DNA of 34,417 nt from Betaproteobacteria bacterium (GTDB lineage Bacteria; Pseudomonadota; Gammaproteobacteria; Burkholderiales; SG8-41), in assembly GCA_016199545.1 (NCBI GenBank), contig JACQGN010000206.1:1-34417 (forward strand), read 5' to 3'. Positions 6,035-15,460 of this stretch are shown in pieces. The position numbers and the translations under genes were made by a program. The notes below the pieces were generated by a model that was not told where the DNA came from, did not search any database, and was given only the letters and a program-made list of their open reading frames with translations. The number at the start of each line of letters is the position of its first letter. Position 1 is the first letter of the stretch.

Positions 6035-8644
6035 ATGCGCTTCGACAAGTTTACGACCAAGTTCCAGCAGGCCTTCGCCGATGCCCAGAGCATGGCGGTG
6101 GGCAACGACAACCCGTATATCGAGCCGCAACATCTGCTTGCCGCGCTTCTCAACCAGGATGACGGCGCGACGACTTCGCTGTTGGCGCGGGCCGGGGTCA
6201 ACGTGGGTGGGCTGCGTTCCGCCCTCAAGCAGAGCATCGACCGCATGCCCAAAGTCGAGGGCACCGGCGGCGAAATCACGGTGTCGCGCGAACTCGGCAA
6301 CCTGCTGAACCTCACCGACAAGGAGGCGCAGAAGCGCGGCGACCAGTTCATCGCCTCGGAGCTGTTCCTGCTGGCGCTGCTCAACGACAAGGGGGAAACC
6401 GGGCGCCTCATGAAGCAGCATGGCGTAAGCCGCGCGCCTCTCGAACAGGCAATCGGCGCCGTGCGCGGCGGCGAAGCCGTGCAGAGCCAGGAGGCTGAAG
6501 GCGCGCGTGAGGCACTGAAGAAATATACGCTCGATCTGACCGAACGCGCGCGTTCCGGCAAGCTCGATCCGGTGATTGGCCGCGATGACGAAATCCGAAG
6601 GGTGGTGCAGATCCTGCAGCGCCGCACCAAGAACAATCCCGTGTTGATCGGTGAACCGGGCGTGGGCAAGACCGCGATCGTCGAGGGGCTCGCGCAGCGC
6701 ATCGTCAACGACGAGGTGCCCGAGACGCTCAAAGGCAAGCGTGTGCTCTCGCTCGACATGGCGGCGATGCTGGCCGGCGCGAAATATCGCGGCGAGTTCG
6801 AGGAGCGCCTGAAGTCCGTATTGAAGGAAATCGCACAGGATGCCGGGCGCACCATCGTCTTCATCGACGAGCTGCATACCATGGTCGGCGCCGGCAAGGC
6901 GGAAGGCGCGATCGACGCCGGCAACATGCTGAAGCCCGCGCTCGCGCGCGGCGAACTGCACTGCGTTGGCGCCACCACGCTCGATGAGTATCGCAAGTAC
7001 GTCGAGAAGGATGCCGCCCTGGAGCGGCGCTTCCAGAAAGTGCTGGTCGAAGAACCCTCGGTCGAAGCCACGATCGCGATCCTGCGCGGCCTGCAGGAGA
7101 AGTACGAAGTGCATCATGGGGTCGAAATCACGGACCCGGCGATCGTCGCCGCCGCGGAACTGTCGCATCGCTACATTACCGACCGTTTCCTGCCCGACAA
7201 GGCGATCGATCTGATCGACGAGGCGGCCTCCCGCATCAAGATGGAGATCGATTCCAAGCCCGAGGCGATGGACAAGCTCGACCGCAGGCTGATCCAGTTG
7301 AAGATCGAGCGCGAGGCGGTGAGGAAAGAGAAAGATGACGCTTCGCAGAAACGGCTCGCTCTGCTGGAAAGCGAGATCGCCAGTCTCGAGCGCGAGTACG
7401 CCGATCTGGACGAGATCTGGAAAGCGGAAAAGGCGCAGGTTCAGGGCAGCGCGCACGTGAAGGAGGAAATCGACCAGGTGCGCGCCGAGATCGCGAGGCT
7501 GCAGCGCGCGGGCAAGCTCGACAAAGTCGCCGAACTCCAGTACGGGCGGCTGCCGCAGCTCGAAGCGCAGCTCAAGCAGGCTGAAAAGGCGGGCAGCGGA
7601 CAGGCGCGGTTGAAGCTCCTGCGCACGCAGGTTGGCGCCGAGGAGATCGCCGAGGTCGTGTCGCGCGCCACGGGTATTCCGGTATCGAGAATGATGCAGG
7701 GCGAGCGCGAGAAGCTCCTCCAGATGGAGGAAAAACTGCATTCGCGCGTCGTGGGCCAGGACGAAGCGGTGCGGCTGGTGGCGGATGCGATCCGCCGCTC
7801 GCGCGCGGGGCTCTCCGATCCGAAGCGTCCCTACGGCTCGTTTCTGTTCCTCGGGCCCACGGGCGTCGGGAAAACCGAGCTGTGCAAGGCGCTCGCGGCG
7901 TTCCTGTTCGATTCGGAAGACCATCTGATCCGCGTCGATATGTCGGAATTCATGGAGAAGCACTCGGTGGCGCGGTTGATCGGTGCGCCGCCGGGATACG
8001 TGGGGTACGAAGAGGGCGGGCACCTCACGGAAACCGTGCGCAGGAAGCCGTACTCGGTCATCCTGCTCGATGAGATCGAAAAGGCGCACCCCGACGTATT
8101 CAACGTGTTGCTGCAGGTGCTCGACGACGGGCGGATGACCGACGGACAGGGGCGTACCGTTGACTTCAAGAACACGGTCATCGTGATGACCTCCAACCTG
8201 GGCTCGCAGATGATCCAGCATATGGCCGGAGATGACTATCAGGTCATCAAGCTCGCAGTGCTGGGCGAAGTCAAGGCGCAGTTCCGGCCGGAGTTCGTGA
8301 ACCGTATCGACGAGATCGTCGTGTTCCACGCGCTCGATGAGAAGCACATCAAGTCGATCGCGAAGATACAGCTCGGCTATCTTGAACAGCGGCTGGCGAG
8401 CATGGACATGAAGCTCAGCATCACCGACGCCGCGCTCAAGGAGATCGCCGCGGTCGGCTTCGATCCGCTCTACGGCGCGCGGCCATTGAAACGCGCCATC
8501 CAGCAGCAGATCGAGAATCCACTGGCAAAGGCGATTCTCGAGGGCCGGTTTGCGCCCAAGGATACAATCCTGACCGATGCGCGCAAGGGCGCCATCGTGT
8601 TCGACAAGGCGCAACGCGCGGAGAAACAGAACGTTGCCGCATGA
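6035..8644 (+). CDS. clpB: ATP-dependent disaggregase ClpB
   Basis: The 869-residue Hsp100 chaperone that, with DnaK, threads aggregated proteins through its hexamer pore in the cytoplasm. The layout is standard: N-domain (about 1–150), first AAA+ module with GEPGVGKT, then the coiled-coil M-domain (about 400–525) that contacts DnaK and marks ClpB rather than ClpA/ClpC. The second AAA+ module has GPTGVGKT near 607, the pore segment GYVGYEEGG and Walker [14 protein letters not shown]. Length is normal. A sigma-32-like promoter lies directly upstream. The stop overlaps the next gene by ATGA, so that gene should be co-translated and heat-induced too. Confidence 0.98.
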   Translation: MRFDKFTTKFQQAFADAQSMAVGNDNPYIEPQHLLAALLNQDDGATTSLLARAGVNVGGLRSALKQSIDRMPKVEGTGGEITVSRELGNLLNLTDKEAQKRGDQFIASELFLLALLNDKGETGRLMKQHGVSRAPLEQAIGAVRGGEAVQSQEAEGAREALKKYTLDLTERARSGKLDPVIGRDDEIRRVVQILQRRTKNNPVLIGEPGVGKTAIVEGLAQRIVNDEVPETLKGKRVLSLDMAAMLAGAKYRGEFEERLKSVLKEIAQDAGRTIVFIDELHTMVGAGKAEGAIDAGNMLKPALARGELHCVGATTLDEYRKYVEKDAALERRFQKVLVEEPSVEATIAILRGLQEKYEVHHGVEITDPAIVAAAELSHRYITDRFLPDKAIDLIDEAASRIKMEIDSKPEAMDKLDRRLIQLKIEREAVRKEKDDASQKRLALLESEIASLEREYADLDEIWKAEKAQVQGSAHVKEEIDQVRAEIARLQRAGKLDKVAELQYGRLPQLEAQLKQAEKAGSGQARLKLLRTQVGAEEIAEVVSRATGIPVSRMMQGEREKLLQMEEKLHSRVVGQDEAVRLVADAIRRSRAGLSDPKRPYGSFLFLGPTGVGKTELCKALAAFLFDSEDHLIRVDMSEFMEKHSVARLIGAPPGYVGYEEGGHLTETVRRKPYSVILLDEIEKAHPDVFNVLLQVLDDGRMTDGQGRTVDFKNTVIVMTSNLGSQMIQHMAGDDYQVIKLAVLGEVKAQFRPEFVNRIDEIVVFHALDEKHIKSIAKIQLGYLEQRLASMDMKLSITDAALKEIAAVGFDPLYGARPLKRAIQQQIENPLAKAILEGRFAPKDTILTDARKGAIVFDKAQRAEKQNVAA

Positions 8645-9168
8645 ACATCCACCAGATTCAAATGGCGTACGACCAGCGGCAGGATCGAATCATGCTGCGG
8701 CTTTCGACGCGCGAGCAAACTGAATTCCGGTTCTGGCTGACGCGGCGCTTCGTGAAGCGGCTCTGGGGCTTGCTGTTGAAGATGCTCGAGCAGGACGAGT
8801 CGTTCCGGAGCCTGAGCGAAGAAGCCCGCCGCGCACTGCTCGGCATGCAGCACGAAACGTTTGTCGAGGAGGGCGACTTTTCGAAGGCCTATGAGAATAC
8901 CGCCCGGGACATGCCACTCGGCCCCGAGCCGGTGTTGCTCGCTACCGCCAAGGGCAAGGTCGACGCCAAGGGCAACCAGACCCTGAGCCTGCATCCTGCT
9001 TCAGGCCAGGGGATCGATCTGGGTCTCAACAGCAAGCTGCTGCACATGGTGGTCAAGCTACTGCGCGATGCGGTGTCACGCTCGGACTGGGACATCAGGA
9101 TCACGCTGCTCTCCGGGGCCGAGCAGTTCGCGGCGACCACCCCCGCGACCCCTCGCACCTTGAACTGA
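8641..9168 (+). CDS. Conserved hypothetical protein coupled to clpB
   Basis: A 175-residue protein of unknown function. It begins at ATG 8641, overlapping the clpB stop by ATGA, so it is translationally coupled to a heat-shock gene. Residues 1–95 are rich in charged and aromatic residues and largely helical ([20 protein letters not shown]). The second half has short strands ([34 protein letters not shown]). There is no signal peptide, membrane helix or cysteine. I do not recognise a domain. The context suggests a role with ClpB or under heat stress, which is inference only. Confidence 0.75.
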   Translation: MNIHQIQMAYDQRQDRIMLRLSTREQTEFRFWLTRRFVKRLWGLLLKMLEQDESFRSLSEEARRALLGMQHETFVEEGDFSKAYENTARDMPLGPEPVLLATAKGKVDAKGNQTLSLHPASGQGIDLGLNSKLLHMVVKLLRDAVSRSDWDIRITLLSGAEQFAATTPATPRTLN

Positions 9169-9201
9169 GTCCCTGGTCGCCCACCTGCACCGGGCTCCGG
9201 T

Positions 9202-10344
9202 TCAGAGTTGCAGCCGGCGCCAATAACCGGTGAGTTCGAGGTAACCGCGCCCGACGGATGCGCCCGCGCGCAGGGCGCGTACCGCACCCTCCCAATAGAC
9301 GGCTCCCGTGGTCGCGCGCGTATCGTTTTCCTGGTCATCGAACAGCGGTTCGATGTCGATCTCACGGCCTCCCGCGCTCACGCGCCACGATACCGGATAG
9401 TTCGCTCCGGTGCGGGATGAACGCCAGTGACGCAGGGGCGTGAAGCGCACTGCGTCCGGCGCAAATACTTGCACGCTGCCGGCAGCGCTGCGGTATGCCC
9501 CACCGGCCCAGAACGACCTGCCCGTGGGATCGCGCATCCGGAACGCCATCAGGGCGCCGCCGTCGTCGAGATTGATGCCGATCCAGTCCCATCCCACCGC
9601 GCGCTCGTCCATGTAGCTCGACGACCACTCATGGTCGAGCCAGGCCACGCCGCCAACCGTCTCGGTACTGCCGTTGCGCGTGAGCGTGCCGCTCGCGTCG
9701 AGGTGCGGAATGCTGTAGTAGTAGCTCGCAGATTCAGGGCGCGGTCCCTTCCGGCTCAGGCCCGCTGCCCCCTGCAGCATGGGGGGCTGCGTTGAGGTAA
9801 GGACGAGATCGAGCCGGAAGCTCCGCGCGGCGACGGTGGCGACATAGCGCTCGCCCTGCTGCCTGAATGACCAATCGTCGATCCATACCTCGGTGCGGCC
9901 CTGTGCTGCTCCGGCGAGTTCGAATGCCGCGCGCGCGGCGCGTTGATCGCGTTGCAGACGACCGCGCGCGGGGTCGGCGATTGCAGCGTGGGCAATCAGC
10001 ATGTGGTGCGGCGCAAACGTGCTCGGGTTCGCGGTTCGCCGCGCAGGCCGGGCGCGAAAGAAGGTGATCTGGAATCCGATGGCGGCGCCGCCAGCGCCAG
10101 CCAGCCAGCCGGTCACGTACCACCACTCGAGGCGAAATTCAGGATGGCTTCCTTCATCGTGCGGGAAGCGCATCGTATAACCTGGCACCACCGGCGCGAA
10201 AGGCGTGACCGCTCCAGCGTGACTGGTCCGGCGTGACTGGTCCAGCGTGACTTGTGAAAACACGCACGGGGTAGCCGCCAGCCCAGCCATGGCCGCCAGC
10301 AGACGCCTTCTTGCAAAGGCACGGTTTGGCGCTTCACCGGTCAC
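9202..10344 (-). CDS. Lipocalin-like (AttH/CrtC-type) secreted protein
   Basis: A 380-residue protein of the carotenoid 1,2-hydratase/AttH lipocalin-like family. Family motifs include HPEFRLEWWYVTGWL, FQITFFRAR, a central YYYSIPHLDASG, and WLDHEWSSSYMDERAVGWDWIGI; the last is the most diagnostic. The N-terminus carries RRRLLAAMAGLAATPCVF, a signal-like segment with an arginine pair and a possible lipobox-like cysteine, so export is likely. The GTG start at 10344 lies inside a heptamer repeat array, and codons just after the signal segment are made of a second, inverted array. It is the third gene after an ATPase and a permease, as in Att-type operons. The substrate is unknown; hydration of a carotenoid is not implied. 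Confidence 0.85.
   Translation of the reverse strand: MTGEAPNRAFARRRLLAAMAGLAATPCVFSQVTLDQSRRTSHAGAVTPFAPVVPGYTMRFPHDEGSHPEFRLEWWYVTGWLAGAGGAAIGFQITFFRARPARRTANPSTFAPHHMLIAHAAIADPARGRLQRDQRAARAAFELAGAAQGRTEVWIDDWSFRQQGERYVATVAARSFRLDLVLTSTQPPMLQGAAGLSRKGPRPESASYYYSIPHLDASGTLTRNGSTETVGGVAWLDHEWSSSYMDERAVGWDWIGINLDDGGALMAFRMRDPTGRSFWAGGAYRSAAGSVQVFAPDAVRFTPLRHWRSSRTGANYPVSWRVSAGGREIDIEPLFDDQENDTRATTGAVYWEGAVRALRAGASVGRGYLELTGYWRRLQL
10203..10258. repeat. Four 14-bp (eight heptamer) tandem repeats inside the lipocalin leader
   Basis: Four consecutive 14-base units follow GCGTGACTGGTCCR: 10203–10216, 10217–10230, 10231–10244 and 10245–10258, with a few substitutions in the first and last. They read GTGAC on the plus strand, opposite to the related array at 10332–10408. 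They encode residues just after the signal segment of the lipocalin gene. The unit length is not a multiple of three, so the encoded peptide is not itself repetitive. Confidence 0.85.
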
Positions 10345-10408
10345 GCTTCACCATTCACGCGTCATCAGTCACGTTCCATCAGTCACGCTGCACCGGTCAC
10401 GAGCTACC
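10332..10408. repeat. Eleven-unit heptamer array between permease and lipocalin genes
   Basis: The plus strand divides into eleven consecutive 7-base units of the form NNTCACS, such as GGTCACG, CTTCACC and AGTCACG; eight of the eleven keep TCA at positions 3–5. On the coding (minus) strand this is a run of GTGA every seven bases. The array contains the permease stop codon (10404–10406) at one end and the lipocalin GTG start (10342–10344) near the other. Confidence 0.85.
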
Positions 10409-12956
10409 AGTCCTCCCGCACCGCGCGGATCACGTCGTCGCTCATCGCTGCGCGTCCACTCCATACGGCGGTGACGATGGAAGCCGCGGCGAGAACGGCC
10501 GCGAGCGCGGCGAGAGGGAGCCACGGCACGTGCAGGTCCATGCTCCAGTGAAACGACTGGCGGTTCACCACGTGGATCAGGATCAAGCCGGTGATCCACC
10601 CCAGAGCTAGTCCGACTGCTGCGCCGAAGATGGAAACGATGGCGCCCTCCCATCCGAGCATGGCGCCGATGCCGCGCCGGCTCATGCCGATGTGCCGCAA
10701 CATTCCGAACTCGCGCCGGCGGGCAAGCGCCTGCGCGCCGAAGCTCACGCTGATGCCGAACAGACCGATCAACACCGCTGCGATTTCCAGCGCGTAGGTC
10801 ACCGCGAACGTGCGGTCGAAGAGCGCGAGCGAGTTGGCGCGCACCTCGCGGGTGCTGGCGATTTCGATGCCCTGGGCATTTCCGAGGCGCTCGCGCAGGG
10901 CGCGCTCGACATCGGGCAGTGCCGCGCCGGGGGCAATCCAGATTGCCGCGTCATTGGCCAACGCGTCTCCGGTGAGGTTCACGTAGAGCTGCCGGTCGAT
11001 GGCAATCGCACCGCTCTGGCGCACGTAGTCGCGCCAGATGCCGGCCACGGTGTACTCGCGTGAGGACGCTCCTATGGGCAGTTGCACGCGCTGCCCGGTG
11101 CGCCAGCCATAGAGGTCGGCCGCCACCTCCGACACCCAAACCGCCGGCGGCTCGCCGGCACGCGGAATCACCGTCGGGCCGATCGCCAGCAGCATTGCCG
11201 CAGAGTCCGCGGGGCCCGCAAGCAGCACGACCGGCGGCCGATCCGAAGCCAGCAACAGATTCTGGCTGCGCAGGAATTCGATGCGTTCGACGCCCGGAGT
11301 GGATTGGAGGCGGTTCTGCTCCTCCGGGGTGAGAAAGCCGGTTTCGCCGCCGCGCAGGGCGCGCAGATAGAGATCAGCCGGCAGCATGTGCTCGAGCCAG
11401 GTTTCCAGCGAACTGCGGAACGAGTGCACCATGATCAGCATTGCAACCATCAGACTGAAGCTTGCGACGATGGCAGCGGCACTGACTGCAATCTGGCGCG
11501 GCGTCGCCTGTAATTGCGCGAGGGCGAGTGCCGCCGGAACGGAACGAGGAGCCGAAACGCGTTTCAGCACGCCGGAAACGAACTGCGGCAGAAGCAGTAT
11601 GACGCCGGAGAGGATCAGCGCGATCGCGCAGTATGCGGCGACCGGGAGTCCGTCGACAGCCGGCGCGAACGCGAGCAGCGCGCCGATTGCGCACGAGGCG
11701 ATGCCCGGCCAGGTCGTGCGCACTCCACGCAGGCCCTCTTCTTCGTCACCGGCATGCAGCGCCTTGGCTGGCGCGCGGCGCGCGGCTTCCAGTGCCGGCG
11801 CCGCCGCACCCAGCACGGCAAACAACACGCCGAGCGCGAAGTACGCGATGAGCGCGACGGGATCGACGTGAATGCCCGGAACGATGCCGCGGAAATAACC
11901 GGCGCCCAGGTCAGTGCCGAAGTTTGCGATGGCAAATCGCGCGACGGCGTAGCCGAGCGCAAGGCCCAGAATTGCGCCGATCGCGCCGACGACGGCCGCC
12001 TCCGCCAGGAGCCAGTTCGCGAGTGAGCGCCGCGTCACGCCCAGCGCGCGCAAGAGGGCGAATTGCGCGCGACGCCGCATGAGCGCCAGCATCTGCGAGG
12101 AAAACACCAGGAACGCTCCGGTGAACAGCGCAATCAGCGCCAGCATATCGAGATTCAGGCGGTAGGCCCGCGACAGGCTCGCGCCGCGTTCCGCATCGGT
12201 CTCCGGGGTTGCCACGTACACACCGGGGGGAAGCTCGTTCTGCAGTTCGCGCTGGAACGCCGTGACAACCACGCCCGGCTTGAGCCGCAGATCGATACGG
12301 CTAAGCTTGCCAAGGCGGCCGAGGCGCCATTGTGCAGTGGCGATGTCCATGACGCCAACCCGTTGCCGATACCCGCCTTCCGGCAGCATGCCGACCACCT
12401 TCACTTCGACGACTCCGGTGCCGACCATCATGCGCAGCGCGGCGCCCATATCGAGGCCGAGCCAGCGCGCGGCTGACGGGCTTAGCAGTATGGAATCTGC
12501 AGCGAAGAGCTCGGCGACCTCAGCGGTCCTCTCGGGCAAGAGCGATGGTTGCACCTGTGCGGTGCGCAGCGGGTCGAAACCGATGATTCTGAGCGTGCCT
12601 TCCTTGCCGAGGATCGGCACCTCGAGTTCAACTGCCGGGTTGGCCGCTTCGACCTGAGGCAGGCGGGCGATGCGCGGGTACAGCGTTTCGTCGAAGCCCG
12701 CTCTCGGGCCGCGCACCACGAGGTCGGCTTCGCCCGCAAGATGATGCGCGGCAAGATTGAATTCGTTGAGCGCGCTTGAGTTGATCAGGTGCACTGCCAC
12801 ACCCAGGGCGACCCCCAGGGCGATTGCGGCGAGCGCAAGGAGGGCATGCCCGGGATGCTCACGCAGCGGACCGGAAACCAGCGCGCGGAACGGCAGAAAA
12901 CGCGTTCCGGAAGCCGTGAGCGCAGAGGCGTGGGGCGCAAGGCGGGCGCTAGCCAC
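10404..12956 (-). CDS. ABC transporter permease, FtsX/LolC type, fused two-module
   Basis: An 850-residue inner-membrane permease with two FtsX-type modules in one chain. An N-terminal helix (HALLALAAIALGVALGVAVH) precedes a periplasmic MacB-like domain of about 200 residues. Three helices with a RRRAQFALLRALGVTRRS loop follow, then a second periplasmic domain, then three more helices with RRREFGMLRHIGMSRRG. Proteins of this form work with a LolD-like ATPase to extract or move lipids or lipoproteins across the envelope. The GTG start (12956) lies in a heptamer repeat. The ATPase gene is upstream and the lipocalin gene downstream, as in Att-type operons. Confidence 0.92.
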   Translation of the reverse strand: MASARLAPHASALTASGTRFLPFRALVSGPLREHPGHALLALAAIALGVALGVAVHLINSSALNEFNLAAHHLAGEADLVVRGPRAGFDETLYPRIARLPQVEAANPAVELEVPILGKEGTLRIIGFDPLRTAQVQPSLLPERTAEVAELFAADSILLSPSAARWLGLDMGAALRMMVGTGVVEVKVVGMLPEGGYRQRVGVMDIATAQWRLGRLGKLSRIDLRLKPGVVVTAFQRELQNELPPGVYVATPETDAERGASLSRAYRLNLDMLALIALFTGAFLVFSSQMLALMRRRAQFALLRALGVTRRSLANWLLAEAAVVGAIGAILGLALGYAVARFAIANFGTDLGAGYFRGIVPGIHVDPVALIAYFALGVLFAVLGAAAPALEAARRAPAKALHAGDEEEGLRGVRTTWPGIASCAIGALLAFAPAVDGLPVAAYCAIALILSGVILLLPQFVSGVLKRVSAPRSVPAALALAQLQATPRQIAVSAAAIVASFSLMVAMLIMVHSFRSSLETWLEHMLPADLYLRALRGGETGFLTPEEQNRLQSTPGVERIEFLRSQNLLLASDRPPVVLLAGPADSAAMLLAIGPTVIPRAGEPPAVWVSEVAADLYGWRTGQRVQLPIGASSREYTVAGIWRDYVRQSGAIAIDRQLYVNLTGDALANDAAIWIAPGAALPDVERALRERLGNAQGIEIASTREVRANSLALFDRTFAVTYALEIAAVLIGLFGISVSFGAQALARRREFGMLRHIGMSRRGIGAMLGWEGAIVSIFGAAVGLALGWITGLILIHVVNRQSFHWSMDLHVPWLPLAALAAVLAAASIVTAVWSGRAAMSDDVIRAVREDW

Positions 12957-12981
12957 TTGTCACCTGTCGGTGGTCACTTGT
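12954..12981. repeat. Four-unit heptamer array between ATPase and permease genes
   Basis: CACTTGT, CACCTGT, CGGTGGT and CACTTGT follow each other without gaps. On the coding strand they read as GTGACAA/GTGACC-like heptamers, the same style as the array at 10332–10408. The permease GTG start codon is the last three bases of this array on the minus strand. Confidence 0.7.
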
Positions 12982-12987
12982 CGCGGA

Positions 12988-13656
12988 TCAGTTCCGCAGG
13001 CGCAGCCCGTCGGATGCAAGCGTGAAGACACGGTCGGCGCTGGCAGCCGCAGTGGCGGAGTGCGTGACCAGGATGCCGGCGCCGCCGTTGCGTTTCACTT
13101 CGGCACGCAGGAGAGTGAGCACCTGAGCGCCATTCGCCGCGTCGAGATTGCCGGTAGGCTCGTCGGCGAGCGTGAGCAGCGGCCGGTGCACGAGCGCCCG
13201 GGCGATCGCAGCCCGCTGCAACTCACCACCCGAGAGCTCGCGTGGATAACTTGCGCCGGCCCGGGAGAGACCCACGGCCGTCAGCATCTCGGCCACGCGT
13301 GCGCCAGCCTCGTCAGGCGCCGCACCTATGAGCGACAACGGCAACGCCACGTTCTGTGCAACGGTAAGATGCGGCAGCAGGTGAAATGCCTGGAACACGA
13401 AACCGATGTGATTCCGGCGCACGAGCGTGCGTTCGGCGTCGTCGAGTGCAGTCACTTCGCGCTCGGCAAGCGTTACGCTCCCGGAATCGGGAACGTCAAG
13501 GCCAGCGATGAGGTTGAGCAATGTCGACTTGCCCACGCCCGATTCGCCCATGATCGCCACGTACTCGCCTGCCGCGAGATCGAACGTGACATCGTCGAGC
13601 AGGGTGCGCGGACGCACCCCGCCGTACGACTTGGTCAGCTTGCGGATTGCAAGCAT
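12988..13656 (-). CDS. ABC transporter ATP-binding protein, LolD/MacB type
   Basis: A 222-residue nucleotide-binding subunit. Walker A is GESGVGKST at 37–45, the signature LSGGELQR at 141–148, and Walker B LLTLADEP at 160–167 followed by TGNLD, the extension typical of the LolD/MacB/FtsE group. It powers the FtsX-type permease encoded next on the same strand, 31 bases downstream. The gene order ATPase, permease, lipocalin-like protein is that of Att-type and related lipid-handling exporters. Substrate unknown. Confidence 0.93.
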   Translation of the reverse strand: MLAIRKLTKSYGGVRPRTLLDDVTFDLAAGEYVAIMGESGVGKSTLLNLIAGLDVPDSGSVTLAEREVTALDDAERTLVRRNHIGFVFQAFHLLPHLTVAQNVALPLSLIGAAPDEAGARVAEMLTAVGLSRAGASYPRELSGGELQRAAIARALVHRPLLTLADEPTGNLDAANGAQVLTLLRAEVKRNGGAGILVTHSATAAASADRVFTLASDGLRLRN

Positions 13657-13742
13657 GGACGCACATCACTTCGAGCGCTGGCAGTCCCCTCAAACCGCGC
13701 TTTCTTGGTCATGTGTCGCATTGCAACAGGTGGTTTTCCATA

Positions 13743-13775
13743 AAGAGTTTGTCGGCTGCTGGCCGACAAACTCTT
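13743..13775. terminator. 14-bp perfect hairpin at the stop of the TPP enzyme gene
   Basis: AAGAGTTTGTCGGC (13743–13756) and its exact complement (13762–13775) enclose five bases. On the minus strand the stem begins at the last base of the TGA stop of the TPP enzyme gene. It shares the TTTGTCG core with the hairpin at 4367–4400. It probably ends the minus-strand transcript of the TPP/hydrolase pair before the ABC operon. No U-run is evident. Confidence 0.6.
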
Positions 13776-15460
13776 CAGACGATCCACTCCGAGACCGGGG
13801 CGCGCGCCTGATGGAGGGGCTGGGCGATCACGTCGACCAGGACCGGGCCATCGTGGCGCACGGCGGCAGCAAGCGTCGCGCGCAGCTTTGCCGGATCGCT
13901 TACGCGCCACGATTTCACCCCGAAGGCGGCAGCGACTGCAGCGTGATCGGTGCGGCCAAAATCGACGGAATAATAGCGGCGATCGAAGCTCGACTTCTGT
14001 CCCGCCTTGATCCAGCCATAAGTGGCATTCGATACCACCAGCATCAGCAGGGGCACTTTCAATCGGACGACGGTCTCGAGCTCGCCGCAGGTGAAACCGA
14101 AGCTGCCGTCGCCCATGACCGCCACCGCCCGGGCTCCGGAGCGGGCAAAATGAGCGCCGATCGCCGCCGACATCGCGTAGCCCAGCGCGCCGTGCGCCCG
14201 ATTCGAAAGGAAATGGCGCCCCGGACGCCGCAGTTCGTAGTATGCCGAGAGATAGGGGCAGGGCGTACCGGGGTCGGCGACGATGATCGCGTCATCGTCA
14301 AGCACCGCCCGCAGATCGGATACGATCCGCTCCGGCGTGATCGGGCGGGTGTTGCTGCCGGCGAGTCGCCGGAATTCCGAAAACTTGGCAACCTTCGCCT
14401 GCGCGACGGCGCGAGACGCTGCCTGCGAGCGCTTGCGCCACGACGCACGCACGCCAAGCTCGCTGCCCAGCGCGTGCAGTGCAAGCTGCGCGTCCGCCTG
14501 AATCGCGACATCGGTGGGGTAGTTCACGCCGAATACCCCCGGGTCCACGTCGATGTGTACGACGCGCGCCGAGCCGGGCAGCGGATGGCGCCATTTCTCG
14601 GTGGTGACCGAACCGGCGCGGCACCCGATGAAGACCACTACGTCGGCGCTGTCGATGACCGTCCGCGTAGGCAAGGTGCCGCCGTTGCTGCCGATCACGC
14701 CTGCCACGAGCGGGTGCGTGTCCGCGAGCGAGCCTTTGCCGCTGACGGTCGTGCACACTACCGCGCCGAGCTTCTCCGCGAGCATCCGCAGTTCCCTTGA
14801 TGCGCCCGAAATCAATACTCCACCGCCGACCACCAGCGCGGGCTGGCGTGAGTGCGCCAGCACAGCGGCGGCAGCGCGTATCGCGGCAGAGTGCGGCCCG
14901 ATGCGCAGCGCGGGAACTCGCGCAAACTCCGGATCGGCGTGCAGAGCCGAAGCGTCAACCGTTTCCCGTTGCACGTCCAGTGGCAATCCAAGATGGGCCG
15001 CACCCGGGCGACCGGTCGTCATCTGGCGAAACGCCTCGCGCACGGCAAGAGGCACGCGGTCGCCGCGGTCCACCACATGGGTCGATTTGGCCACGGGCCC
15101 GAACAGTGCTTCCTGATCGAGTTCGGTGAGGGTAAAACGGCCACGGCTCACCACGGGGATGTCGGTGGTGATGCAGAGCATTGGAACTGACGACTCATTT
15201 GCCTCTGCCACGCCCGGTAGAATGTAGGTAGCGCCGCCGCCGCTCGGCCCTTCGCACACGCCGACCCTGTTGCTTACGCGCGCGTAGCCGTCGGCCATAT
15301 AGGCCGCCGAACGTTCGTCGCGCGTGAGAACGTGGGTCATGCCATGCTTCAGGCGATAGAGCGCATCATAAAAGGGCAGGCTGGTATCGCCGCACAAGCC
15401 GAAGATGTGCGTGACGCCTTGCAACGCCAGCATTCGCACCAGGGCGTCTGCACCCGTCAC
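13775..15460 (-). CDS. Thiamine-diphosphate enzyme, acetolactate synthase-like
   Basis: A 561-residue TPP-dependent enzyme of the acetolactate synthase/benzoylformate decarboxylase superfamily. I start it at GTG 15460, which overlaps the upstream stop by GTGA and follows a GGGGA ribosome site; the longer open frame would run back through the hydrolase gene. The PYR domain has the catalytic glutamate at position 49 (TRDERSAAYMADGYAR), and the PP domain has GDGSFGF…N, the magnesium/TPP motif. There is no small regulatory subunit gene nearby, and the substrate could be any of several 2-keto acids or aldehydes, so the catabolic role is undefined. It is coupled to an alpha/beta hydrolase–OsmC fusion. 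Confidence 0.88.
   Translation of the reverse strand: MTGADALVRMLALQGVTHIFGLCGDTSLPFYDALYRLKHGMTHVLTRDERSAAYMADGYARVSNRVGVCEGPSGGGATYILPGVAEANESSVPMLCITTDIPVVSRGRFTLTELDQEALFGPVAKSTHVVDRGDRVPLAVREAFRQMTTGRPGAAHLGLPLDVQRETVDASALHADPEFARVPALRIGPHSAAIRAAAAVLAHSRQPALVVGGGVLISGASRELRMLAEKLGAVVCTTVSGKGSLADTHPLVAGVIGSNGGTLPTRTVIDSADVVVFIGCRAGSVTTEKWRHPLPGSARVVHIDVDPGVFGVNYPTDVAIQADAQLALHALGSELGVRASWRKRSQAASRAVAQAKVAKFSEFRRLAGSNTRPITPERIVSDLRAVLDDDAIIVADPGTPCPYLSAYYELRRPGRHFLSNRAHGALGYAMSAAIGAHFARSGARAVAVMGDGSFGFTCGELETVVRLKVPLLMLVVSNATYGWIKAGQKSSFDRRYYSVDFGRTDHAAVAAAFGVKSWRVSDPAKLRATLAAAVRHDGPVLVDVIAQPLHQARAPVSEWIV

Noticed and set aside
5882-8614. A 910-codon open frame antisense to clpB
   Set aside because: It is the shadow of clpB in GC-rich sequence: composition is His/Arg/Leu-rich, no domain is recognisable, and clpB itself is unmistakable on the other strand.
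10203-10408. Possible CRISPR array
   Set aside because: Units are 7 or 14 bases, directly adjacent with no spacers, and no cas gene is present.
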